Source: Deltaproteobacteria bacterium (GTDB lineage: Bacteria > Desulfobacterota > DSM-4660 > Desulfatiglandales > HGW-15). Taken from it: a DNA stretch of 11,293 bases. The stretch's first letter is position 1. Every line of letters starts with the position of its first letter. The notes beneath the pieces were generated by a model, which did no database searches, was not told the DNA's origin, and saw nothing but the letters and a program-made list of their open reading frames with translations. Below, piece after piece: positions 5,248 through 11,293 of the stretch. The translations under genes were made by a program, and so were the position numbers. Location of the stretch: NCBI GenBank assembly GCA_021737245.1, contig JAIPEI010000077.1, forward strand, positions 1-11,293, given 5' to 3'.

Positions 5248-7098
5248 TCAGGCCGCCCTGGCGCCCGCCTTGATGCGCGTGGCGCGGAGGGTGTGTCGTT
5301 TCTGGGCGGAGAGCACGGACTTTCGCATGCGGAGGGACCTGGGAGTGACCTCCAGGAGCTCGTCCTCGCGGAGGAAGCTTACGGTCTGCTCCAGGGTGAG
5401 GGGTTGGATCGGGGAGAGGAGGATGTTGTCGTCCTTTCCGGCGGCCCGCATGTTGGTCAGCTTCTTTTCCTTGCAGGGATTCACGTCAATGTCCTGACCC
5501 CGGTTGTGCTCGCCCACGATCATGCCCTCGTAGACCGGGTCCCCGGGCACCACAAAGAGACGGCCGCGGGGCTCGAGGTTGGCCAGTGCATACGCCACGG
5601 CATGCCCGCTTCGATCCGCCACGATGGAGCCGGTGAAGCGGCTCTCAAAGGGCCCCCGGAACTCATCGTACCCGTCGAACACGGCGTGCATGATCCCCGT
5701 ACCTCGTGTGTCCGTGAGAAACTCGTCCCGGAAGCCGATCAGGGTGCGGGCGGGCACGGAAAACTCCAGGCGCACCCGGCCGGAATGGTTGTTCGCCAGG
5801 TGGGTCATCTTGCCCTTGCGGAGCGAAAGCTTTTCCGTAATCACACCCAGAAACGGCTCCTCGCAGTCCACCAGCAGCCGCTCCATGGGTTCGAGCTTTC
5901 TGCCCCCTTCGTTGCGAAAGATCACCTCGGGCCGGCCCACGCAGAACTCATACCCCTCGCGCCGCATGGTCTCGATGAGAATGGACAGCTGAAACTCCCC
6001 CCTGCCCTTGACCAGCATGCTGTCCCGGTCCTCGGTGGCCTCCACCTGCACGGCCACATTCTTGAGGGTCTCCTTGAGGAGCCGCTCCCGGATTCGACTG
6101 GACTGGACGTATTTGCCCTCCCTGCCGCCGAGAGGCGAGTCGTTGATGCTGAACTTCATGGCCACGGTGGGCTCTTCCACGCGGATCCTCGGGAGGGGCG
6201 GAGGGGCCGGTCTATGACAGATGGTGTCCCCGATCTTCACGTCTTCGATCCCGGCGAGCACGGCCACATCCCCGGCGCGGACCTCGGACACGTCCTTGAG
6301 GGCCATGCCCTCGTAGACCTGGAGCCTGGACACCTTCAGGGGCAGGGCCTCACCCTTTTCGTCGATGCACACCAGGGAGTCCCTGGACCGGGTGGATCCG
6401 TTGAAGATCCTGCCCACGGCCAGCCGGCCCACGTAGTCGGAGTATCCCAGGTCCGAGACCAGCATCTGGAAACCGGCGTCGGCGTCATGGACCGGTCCGG
6501 GGATCTCCTCGAGGATGGTGTCCATGAGGATGTGGAGGTTGGTGCCCGTCTCATTCGGGTCGCGAACGGCGATTCCGTCCCGGCCCACCGCGTAGAGCAG
6601 GGGAAAGTCGAGCTGATCCTCGGTGGCGTCCAGGTCGATGAGCAGGTCGTAGATCTCGTCCAGTACCTCGGCGGGCCGCGCGTCCCTCCGGTCGATCTTG
6701 TTGATGACCACGATGATTTTGAGCCCCGCCCCGAGCGCCTTCTTCAGGACGAAGCGTGTCTGGGGCAGGGGGCCTTCCGAGGCGTCCACCAGGAGAAGAA
6801 CGCCGTCGGCCATGGAAAGGGCCCGTTCCACCTCTCCGCCGAAATCCGCGTGTCCGGGGGTGTCGATGATGTTGATCCGGACCCCCTTCCACATCACCGA
6901 GCAGTTCTTGGCTGCTATGGTGATCCCCCGCTCCCGCTCAAGGTCCAGGGTGTCCATGAGCCGTTCGTCGACTTCCTGCCCGGCGCGGAACACCCCGCTT
7001 TGCCGGAACATGGCGTCCACCAGGGTGGTCTTGCCGTGATCCACGTGGGCGATGATGGCGATGTTCCGGAATTGATCGTTGACCGTTTTGTGTGACAT
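5248..7098 (-). CDS. typA: Translational GTPase TypA/BipA
   Basis: Ribosome-binding GTPase related to EF-G, needed for 50S assembly and stress adaptation; 616 residues against about 607 in E. coli. GTPase motifs: G1 AHVDHGKTT (17-25), G2 RGIT (57-60), G3 DTPGH (79-83), G4 NKID (133-136). The G5 region reads YAVGRDG (169-175) instead of the commoner YASAxxG. After the G domain come the beta-barrel domain II, the two EF-G-like alpha/beta domains, and the TypA-specific C-terminal domain (HNRGQDIDVNPCKEKKLTN near 515). The frame is open to an ATG at 7155. The ATG at 7098 is chosen because the protein then begins like other BipA proteins (a few residues before RNIAIIAHVDHG), a GGAG lies upstream, and the candidate promoter would start transcription at about 7151. 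A single-gene unit. Confidence 0.95.
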   Translation of the reverse strand: MSHKTVNDQFRNIAIIAHVDHGKTTLVDAMFRQSGVFRAGQEVDERLMDTLDLERERGITIAAKNCSVMWKGVRINIIDTPGHADFGGEVERALSMADGVLLLVDASEGPLPQTRFVLKKALGAGLKIIVVINKIDRRDARPAEVLDEIYDLLIDLDATEDQLDFPLLYAVGRDGIAVRDPNETGTNLHILMDTILEEIPGPVHDADAGFQMLVSDLGYSDYVGRLAVGRIFNGSTRSRDSLVCIDEKGEALPLKVSRLQVYEGMALKDVSEVRAGDVAVLAGIEDVKIGDTICHRPAPPPLPRIRVEEPTVAMKFSINDSPLGGREGKYVQSSRIRERLLKETLKNVAVQVEATEDRDSMLVKGRGEFQLSILIETMRREGYEFCVGRPEVIFRNEGGRKLEPMERLLVDCEEPFLGVITEKLSLRKGKMTHLANNHSGRVRLEFSVPARTLIGFRDEFLTDTRGTGIMHAVFDGYDEFRGPFESRFTGSIVADRSGHAVAYALANLEPRGRLFVVPGDPVYEGMIVGEHNRGQDIDVNPCKEKKLTNMRAAGKDDNILLSPIQPLTLEQTVSFLREDELLEVTPRSLRMRKSVLSAQKRHTLRATRIKAGARAA

Positions 7099-7157
7099 GG
7101 ATGATGAGGCTCCGCTTGATTCGTCCTTCTGGATGTCTGAAATGAACCGAATCATAT

Positions 7158-7185
7158 AGAATACTCATTTCAAACCGGATGACAA
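7158..7185 (-). promoter_or_regulatory. Candidate sigma70 promoter of typA
   Basis: On the minus strand TTGTCA (7185-7180), a 16-base spacer and TATTCT (7163-7158). A transcript would begin near 7151 and give a leader of about 50 bases to the ATG at 7098. This argues against the upstream ATG at 7155. Boxes match the consensus only moderately. Confidence 0.4.
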
Positions 7186-7437
7186 GCATTTTTCTGCAGA
7201 GCGGGCCGCACGCCCGGCTCAGAAGCCTTACGAGAGCATGGTGAGGAAGCGGTGGTTTCTTTTTCGGATACCCTTCCGGGATGGATCCGGCGATCCATTC
7301 GTGCGGGAGAAGGCCGACGATACAGTCCATTCCGGCAGGATCTACCTGCCGGACCTCATGGCCGGCATTCCCCGAAGCATCTATCCTTGCCTGAAAAAAA
7401 GGATACCACCAACCATCTCGTTAGGAGGCTCCATCCC
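7186..7437. other. Gene-free, hairpin-rich stretch upstream of the radical SAM gene
   Basis: No coding region is supported here; the radical SAM frame stays open to 7252, but the translated extension does not resemble the family. Three stem-loops are seen: GAGC-GGGC against GCCC-G-GCTC (7199-7220, one bulged G); ATGGATC and GATCCAT around CGGC (7281-7298); and a 9-bp perfect stem TCCGGCAGG and CCTGCCGGA around ATCTA (7331-7353). None has a T tail. No clear plus-strand promoter was found. The stretch may be a structured 5' leader for the radical SAM mRNA, or part of it may belong to the typA leader region. Confidence 0.4.
7423..7428 (+). promoter_or_regulatory. Ribosome binding site that sets a TTG start
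   Basis: AGGAGG lies nine bases before an in-frame TTG at 7438, the point where homology to cobalamin-binding radical SAM proteins begins. No other start codon nearby has a comparable site. Confidence 0.7.
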
Positions 7438-9375
7438 TTGCATTTCCTCCGCAATCCAAAAGAGACGGATCTCTGCCTGGTCTTTCCGCCGGTCTGGGTT
7501 CCCATGGTTCCTCACCTGGCCCTCCCGACGCTGGCCGGCTTTCTGAGACGGCGGGGAGTGAGCATGGTTTCTATGGACGAAAACGTATCCTTTTTTGTGC
7601 GTTACCTGTTTTCTCCGTCTACACTGACAGGCTTTCTCGACGCAGCGAGGCGGCTTTCCGACACACCTGACGGATCTCAGGGGCCGGGCTGGAAGGCCCC
7701 TACCGGCCGTGAGACGGCCCAGTGGGAGAGGGCAATCGAGCGCATCGAACGTACCCTGGCCGTGTTCCGGGAAATGGATTCCTTTCTGCGCCCCGATCTC
7801 GTGGTTCAGGCCCTGGACGACCTCGAGCGGCTGTTTCAGCTGTGCAGCCGGGTGCACGGCCCCGGTGACTTTTCCTTCAACCACTACCGGAGGAGAGATG
7901 TCCATACCGTGGAGGATCTGGCGGCCCTCTGCGTGGATCTTGCCAGGAACGTGTTCCTGCCTTATTTCCGTGATTACCTCATCCCGAGGATCGAGCGGCT
8001 GTCGCCCATGGCCGTGGGCATTTCCGTCTCCAGCTACCACCAGTTCGTCGCGGCCATGACGCTGGGAGGGCTGGTGAGGGAGCATCTGCCGGACGTTCAC
8101 GTCGTGGTCGGAGGGAAGCATCTCCTGAACATCCGGGACGGTCTGCTCAAGGACCCGCTCCTGTATCGCCGCTTCATCCACTCGGCCGTGCTCCGGGAAG
8201 GAGAACGCCCCCTGGAGCTTCTGCTCGAGGCGCTTCGCTCCGGCGGGCCTCTCGAAATCGTCCCCGGCCTGAGCTACCTGGAAAACGGCCGGGTGGTGGA
8301 GACGAGACCCTGCGAGGCCCCGGCTCTTTCCTCCCTTCCGCATCCCGACTTCACAGACACGCCCTGGAGGCGGTATCTCGTGCCGCGGCGGTACGCGCCC
8401 ATCCGCATGGCCGAAGGCTGCTACTGGGGAAAGTGCACGTTCTGCTTCCGCTACAGGCGCGATCGGGCCGCCTTCATCCCCCATGAAACCGTTCTGGAGG
8501 AGATGGAACGGCTCATCAGGGTCCACGGGGTTCACGATCTCACCGTGAACGATGACTGCCTGCCTCCCGAGTACTGGGAGGCGATTGCGGACGGCGTCAT
8601 CGAACGGGGCCTGGACCTTTCCATGCTCATCTGGGCGAAACCGGTGCCCGGATTCACGCGTGGCCGGCTGAAAAAGATGGCGCGTGCCGGCGTACGGCAG
8701 GTCCGATGGGGGCTGGAGTCCGCGCAGCCCCGGATCCTGAAGCTCATGCGCAAAGGCACCACGGTCGAGGGCGCCCTTCGCGTGCTGAAGGATGCCTGCG
8801 CGGAAGGGATCTGGAATCACGCCTGCATGATCGCAGGGTTTCCCACGGAGACAAGAGAGGAGGCCGAAGGGACCGTGGCCTTCATCCGGGACCATGCGGG
8901 CATCATCCACTCGTTCATCTTCTACCCCTTTGCATTATATGAAGACACGCACATCTTCGATCATCCCGAAGCATTCTCCATTCGCGACATCCAGGTGGAA
9001 AAAGGGCCTCTGACGGAGCGTTACACGTACACGCAGGAAAGCGGGATGACGTCCGGGGAAGCGAGAAGCTTCGTCCCGAGGGTCAGACGCACCCTGTTGG
9101 AGCATGCCTACCACCGGCCGTTCTGGCATCGCTTGAGGATCCGGGAGTACCTCCAGCTCTACCTGGATCACTATGGTCTGGAGCCGGTCCGCTCCATCAG
9201 GTTGGGCCGGGACGCCGCGGATGGAAGTGGGAGGAGACAGCCGGAGGATCGTCTCTCTTCCGGCAGGCGGGTTCCCGGAAACCGGCAACCGGCCCGTCCG
9301 GGACCGGTGGGGTTCCCATGGCCGGAGATCCGAACCCCGCATGATCCCGCTGAAGTAACGCGGCGTTCCGATTGA
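7438..9375 (+). CDS. B12-binding-domain radical SAM protein with CX4CX2C cluster motif
   Basis: Radical SAM enzyme of the cobalamin-binding class, 645 residues from the TTG start. Residues about 10-280 form the N-terminal Rossmann-like region: LCLVFPPVW, LPTLAGFLRRRG, then VGISVSSYHQFVAA and VVVGGKHLLN. No DxHxxG motif is seen, so any cobalamin would be bound without a protein histidine ligand. The TIM-barrel radical SAM domain starts near 320. Its cluster cysteines are Cys328, Cys333 and Cys336 (GCYWGKCTFC), a spacing of CX4CX2C instead of the canonical CX3CX2C. VRWGLESAQPRILKLMRKG fits the SAM-binding GxES region. The last 55 or so residues are Arg/Pro/Gly-rich and look unlike the rest. It stands alone between typA (divergent) and desulforedoxin. 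Substrate is unknown; the superfamily includes methylases and ring-forming enzymes, and nothing here chooses between them. Confidence 0.85.
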   Translation: MHFLRNPKETDLCLVFPPVWVPMVPHLALPTLAGFLRRRGVSMVSMDENVSFFVRYLFSPSTLTGFLDAARRLSDTPDGSQGPGWKAPTGRETAQWERAIERIERTLAVFREMDSFLRPDLVVQALDDLERLFQLCSRVHGPGDFSFNHYRRRDVHTVEDLAALCVDLARNVFLPYFRDYLIPRIERLSPMAVGISVSSYHQFVAAMTLGGLVREHLPDVHVVVGGKHLLNIRDGLLKDPLLYRRFIHSAVLREGERPLELLLEALRSGGPLEIVPGLSYLENGRVVETRPCEAPALSSLPHPDFTDTPWRRYLVPRRYAPIRMAEGCYWGKCTFCFRYRRDRAAFIPHETVLEEMERLIRVHGVHDLTVNDDCLPPEYWEAIADGVIERGLDLSMLIWAKPVPGFTRGRLKKMARAGVRQVRWGLESAQPRILKLMRKGTTVEGALRVLKDACAEGIWNHACMIAGFPTETREEAEGTVAFIRDHAGIIHSFIFYPFALYEDTHIFDHPEAFSIRDIQVEKGPLTERYTYTQESGMTSGEARSFVPRVRRTLLEHAYHRPFWHRLRIREYLQLYLDHYGLEPVRSIRLGRDAADGSGRRQPEDRLSSGRRVPGNRQPARPGPVGFPWPEIRTPHDPAEVTRRSD

Positions 9376-9474
9376 GGCCGGCAAGATACAGGCTCGACCC
9401 CATGTTGCACGGGCTCCAACCCGCGTAAGATGATAATAAAAGCTCGCACTGAAAACGTGGTGAATTCACATCGA

Positions 9475-9481
9475 AAGGAGG
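9475..9481 (+). promoter_or_regulatory. Strong ribosome binding site of desulforedoxin
   Basis: AAGGAGG is five bases before the ATG at 9487 and fixes this start against an in-frame ATG at 9430, which would add 19 residues absent from desulforedoxins. The gap since the radical SAM stop is 111 bases and has GATAAT at 9432-9437 but no well-spaced -35 box. Confidence 0.75.
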
Positions 9482-9486
9482 AAAAT

Positions 9487-9627
9487 ATGGCACAAAAAGG
9501 CGAAGTGTACAAATGCGATGTCTGTGGCAACGTGGTCTCCGTCATGCAGGGGGGTGACGGCGATCTGGTCTGCTGCGGTCAGAACATGAGGAAGCTCAGC
9601 GAGCAGGAGGCCAAGTCTTTTTCATGA
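9487..9627 (+). CDS. dsr: Desulforedoxin (stand-alone)
   Basis: Small rubredoxin-like electron carrier of 46 residues. The protein begins MAQKGEVYKCDVCG and is close throughout to the 36-residue Desulfovibrio gigas desulforedoxin. The four Fe ligands are visible as Cys10, Cys13, Cys29 and Cys30, the last two adjacent, the feature that separates desulforedoxin from true rubredoxins. Family members are homodimers with one Fe(Cys)4 centre per chain. The same module forms the N-terminal domain of desulfoferrodoxin (superoxide reductase), but here the frame stops at 9627 with no superoxide reductase domain after it. A tail of about ten residues (LSEQEAKSFS) extends beyond the D. gigas length. Likely partners are superoxide-reducing or other redox enzymes of anaerobes; neighbours give no specific hint. 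Probably monocistronic, with a hairpin just downstream. Confidence 0.93.
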   Translation: MAQKGEVYKCDVCGNVVSVMQGGDGDLVCCGQNMRKLSEQEAKSFS

Positions 9628-9646
9628 TCCGCTGAGCCGATTCGAG

Positions 9647-9687
9647 GGGGCGGAAGATCGGGATCTCAGGGTTCCGGCTCCCGCCCC
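9647..9687 (+). terminator. Possible terminator of desulforedoxin
   Basis: GGGGCGG (9647-9653) pairs with CCGCCCC (9681-9687) twenty bases after the stop codon. The 27-base loop contains a small dyad, AGATC and GATCT. It is followed only by TTATCC, so a weak U tail. Confidence 0.4.
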
Positions 9688-10056
9688 TTATCCTGAAGCC
9701 CTTTCCCGAAGGCAGCCGGCCCCGCCCGCCTGTCCATGCCGGCTGGTGCCCATCCCTCAACGAGCTTTGGGCATTGCTGCGTTTCCATCCAGAAAGGGTC
9801 TTTTCGCCCATCTCATCGTCGATCAGCGAGGTTCCTTGTGCGGCGTACTCCGGTACGCCTCCGTGCAGAGGACCGGCAGACGGGATACCTCGAGGCGGCC
9901 CGGTTTTCTTGATGATTTTTTCGTGAAAATCTGATATCAACCTAGCCAATTCAGGGCGCATCATGCGTAACCGCAGGAGGACGCGCATTGTGTCTTTGAG
10001 AACGCCGCTTCCGCCGGATTGTGATCGCGATACCAAAAGGATTGCTGGTTGGGACG
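9688..10056. other. Gene-free intergenic region with stem-loops; candidate dispersed repeat or small RNA
   Basis: No gene is supported. A minus-strand open frame crosses this region, but it is the shadow of the downstream PilZ gene. Seen: CAGCCGG (9713-9719) and CCGGCTG (9739-9745) as a loose stem; a perfect 7-bp hairpin GGCGTAC and GTACGCC around TCCG (9842-9859); and GATTTT and AAAATC (9913-9930) around a six-base loop. The block from about 9765 to 9945 has the look of a repeated intergenic element, but this is an impression, not a search result. A promoter-like TTGATG occurs near 9910 with no good -10 box. No known riboswitch motif, including the c-di-GMP GEMM classes, was recognised. Confidence 0.35.
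9842..9859. repeat. Perfect hairpin with TCCG tetraloop
   Basis: GGCGTAC at 9842-9848 and GTACGCC at 9853-9859 pair completely around a four-base loop. The stem is compact and GC-rich and lies far from either neighbouring gene. It resembles palindromic units of dispersed intergenic repeats. Confidence 0.5.
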
Positions 10057-10088
10057 ACCGGGTTGCCGCGGGGTTGCCCGGTTTTTTT
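10057..10088 (+). terminator. Intrinsic terminator just upstream of the PilZ gene
   Basis: ACCGGG (10057-10062) pairs with CCCGGT (10077-10082), with two more inner C-G pairs possible, and the stem runs into seven T residues (10082-10088). This is the best terminator in the window. It ends only 14 bases before the PilZ ATG. It therefore either ends a small upstream transcript or acts as a leader attenuator for the PilZ gene. GGGTTGCC is directly repeated at 10060-10067 and 10071-10078, which gives an alternative pairing. Confidence 0.65.
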
Positions 10089-10102
10089 GTGGTGCAGGGA
10101 GC

Positions 10103-11293
10103 ATGGATGTGACCCGGTTCGCACTCGTTGCAGATCCCGAGTTCTCCTGGATGCACGACCTGTTCCCCCCGTTTCGACTCGCCGAGGCGAGGGGGGTTCC
10201 CGTGGATCGGGCCGTCCTGGTGAACCTCTTGAACCACGTCCACTTCTCGGGACGGTCGATCCTCGTCCACCTTCCGGACCCGGCATACCCCCAGGGAAGG
10301 TTTGAAAGTGCCCGTCCCGAACCCTGCTCCGGCGACGAGCTGGTCTGCCGCCGGCTTGGAGGTTACGGGACCGGACCCGGGCCCCGGCCTTCCGACAGGA
10401 TTCACCTTCTGATCGACCAGGGCCGTTCCGCGATCCTGGTCTCCGCCACGGTTCGGTGTGTAGAAGGCGACGGGTTCTCCCTGCGATTGCCCGCTTGCGG
10501 CTACGCGGTCGGGGAGCGCGGAAACAGGCGGTACAGCTGCCGGGGAGTGGTCGCCCATGTGATGGACGGCGATCTCCTGGTCAGGGGGGTTCTGCTGGAT
10601 TTCAGCCCCCACGGGTTCCGGGTCGGGATCGATGAGCCGGTAGAGGGCTTCGGCGATCCGCGCGGCGGCCGGCCCGTTCTTCGGCTGTGCCTGCGGCGGG
10701 AGAAGGAGGTCGTCTTTTCAGGGCCCTGCGCCTGCGCCGGCCGCCGCGGCTTGCAATGGAACCGTGAGCTGATCCTGGTTCCCGAGGAGCAAGACCCCGC
10801 CGGCGCGGAGGAATCCCGCATCCGCAATCCCAGACAGCGCCTGGTCCCGTCCCCCAGCGTCCTTTTCGAGCATCCCCTTCTGGAAAAGACCGTTCAGATG
10901 GAAGTCTCCGATCTCTCCACCGCCGGGATGTGCGTCCACGAGACTCCGGGCCGTGCAAAGCTGGTGCGGGGATTGATCATTCCGGAGCTGTTCATCGATT
11001 TCGGAACGCGCCATCGGCTGAAGGCGGCGGCGGAGGTGGTTTACCGCCGGGAGGAGGACGGAGCCGTCCGATGCGGCATGGCCATCCGGGACATGTCGCT
11101 GGAGCATTACAGCCGCCTGGCCCACATCCTGACCCATGCTCTGGATCCCCACACCTACATCTCGTGCGACGTGGATATGGAGGGGCTCTGGTCGTTTTTC
11201 TTCCGGTCCGGGTTCATCTACCCGGAAAAGTACCGGCGCATTCACGGCCGGCGGCGGTCCCTCGAGGGGACCTACCGCAGGCTGTACCAGGAG
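10103..11293 (+). CDS. Tandem PilZ-domain protein (YcgR-like), C-terminus cut by window edge
   Basis: An open frame of 397 codons reaches the window end without a stop. Residues about 85-140 look like a YcgR N-terminal (PilZN) beta domain. The first PilZ domain follows, with the c-di-GMP-binding signature complete: RYSCR (RxxxR, 143-147) and DFSPHG (DxSxxG, 166-171). A second PilZ-like domain (about 250-350) has DLSTAG (270-275), but the arginines before it at 239, 241, 244 and 246 do not form RxxxR, so it may not bind c-di-GMP. It closes with the typical CGMAIRDMS. From about 350 a further domain begins (YISCDVDMEGLWSFFF, then GFIYPEKYRRIHG), which I cannot assign firmly; an acyl- or acetyltransferase-like fold is a guess. 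ATG 10103 is given, but GTG 10109 sits better relative to AGGGAG (10096-10101). It is likely a c-di-GMP effector. Confidence 0.8.
   Translation, partial: MDVTRFALVADPEFSWMHDLFPPFRLAEARGVPVDRAVLVNLLNHVHFSGRSILVHLPDPAYPQGRFESARPEPCSGDELVCRRLGGYGTGPGPRPSDRIHLLIDQGRSAILVSATVRCVEGDGFSLRLPACGYAVGERGNRRYSCRGVVAHVMDGDLLVRGVLLDFSPHGFRVGIDEPVEGFGDPRGGRPVLRLCLRREKEVVFSGPCACAGRRGLQWNRELILVPEEQDPAGAEESRIRNPRQRLVPSPSVLFEHPLLEKTVQMEVSDLSTAGMCVHETPGRAKLVRGLIIPELFIDFGTRHRLKAAAEVVYRREEDGAVRCGMAIRDMSLEHYSRLAHILTHALDPHTYISCDVDMEGLWSFFFRSGFIYPEKYRRIHGRRRSLEGTYRRLYQE

Noticed and set aside
5293..7095. 600-codon plus-strand open frame opposite typA
   Set aside because: It is the antisense shadow of typA with His/Gly/Val-rich composition and no family resemblance.
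7099..7155. Longer typA start at ATG 7155 (19 extra residues)
   Set aside because: It lacks a ribosome binding site, sits at the predicted transcription start, and adds residues absent from other TypA proteins.
7252..7437. Upstream extension of the radical SAM frame to ATG 7252
   Set aside because: The extension runs through two hairpins and is not family-like; the TTG at 7438 has AGGAGG at good distance.
7381..8910. 509-codon minus-strand open frame opposite the radical SAM gene
   Set aside because: The plus strand carries recognisable cluster and SAM motifs; this frame has none.
9945..10090. c-di-GMP (GEMM) riboswitch before the PilZ gene
   Set aside because: The conserved GEMM elements such as GGGCAAACC and GGGACGCAAAGCC are not present.
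9596..10612. 338-codon minus-strand open frame across the intergenic region and PilZ start
   Set aside because: Its left half covers hairpins and a terminator and its right half is antisense to the PilZ gene; no domain was recognised.

Overview
The window is GC-rich DNA that looks like an anaerobic member of the Desulfobacterota (former Deltaproteobacteria), probably a sulfate reducer or a syntroph. The evidence is a free-standing desulforedoxin, an oxygen-sensitive 4-hydroxybutyryl-CoA dehydratase-type enzyme, a cobalamin-binding-fold radical SAM protein and a tandem PilZ protein. There are nine protein-coding genes, two cut by or close to the window edges, and no rRNA, tRNA, CRISPR array or recognisable insertion sequence.

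Positions 1-5208 hold a divergent metabolic locus. A minus-strand operon reads gntR-type regulator (3019-2318), AbfD-like [4Fe-4S]/FAD dehydratase (2215-779) and an LhgO-like FAD oxidoreductase (756 to beyond the left edge). Facing away from it, on the plus strand, is a translationally linked pair resembling the beta and alpha subunits of succinyl-CoA synthetase (3190-4335 and 4339-5208). The 170-bp AT-rich gap between the two arms carries a candidate sigma70 promoter and several dyads that could be the regulator's operator. The natural reading is a carboxylic-acid catabolic module: CoA activation by the ligase, dehydration or isomerisation of the acyl-CoA by the AbfD-like enzyme, oxidation of a hydroxyacid by the flavoprotein, all under a FadR/GntR-family sensor. 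Both key enzymes deviate from their prototypes at residues thought to touch substrate. The true substrate may therefore be neither 4-hydroxybutyrate nor succinate. This is the most interesting part of the window.

Positions 5209-7155 hold the housekeeping ribosome-associated GTPase TypA/BipA, convergent with the ligase genes across a 39-bp gap with two hairpins. From 7156 to 7437 lies a hairpin-rich intergenic stretch leading to a TTG-started radical SAM protein (7438-9375) with an unusual CX4CX2C cluster motif. Desulforedoxin follows (9487-9627). A 475-bp gene-free region then carries several stem-loops and ends in a U-tailed intrinsic terminator only 14 bases before a gene for a YcgR-like protein with two PilZ domains, which runs off the right edge.
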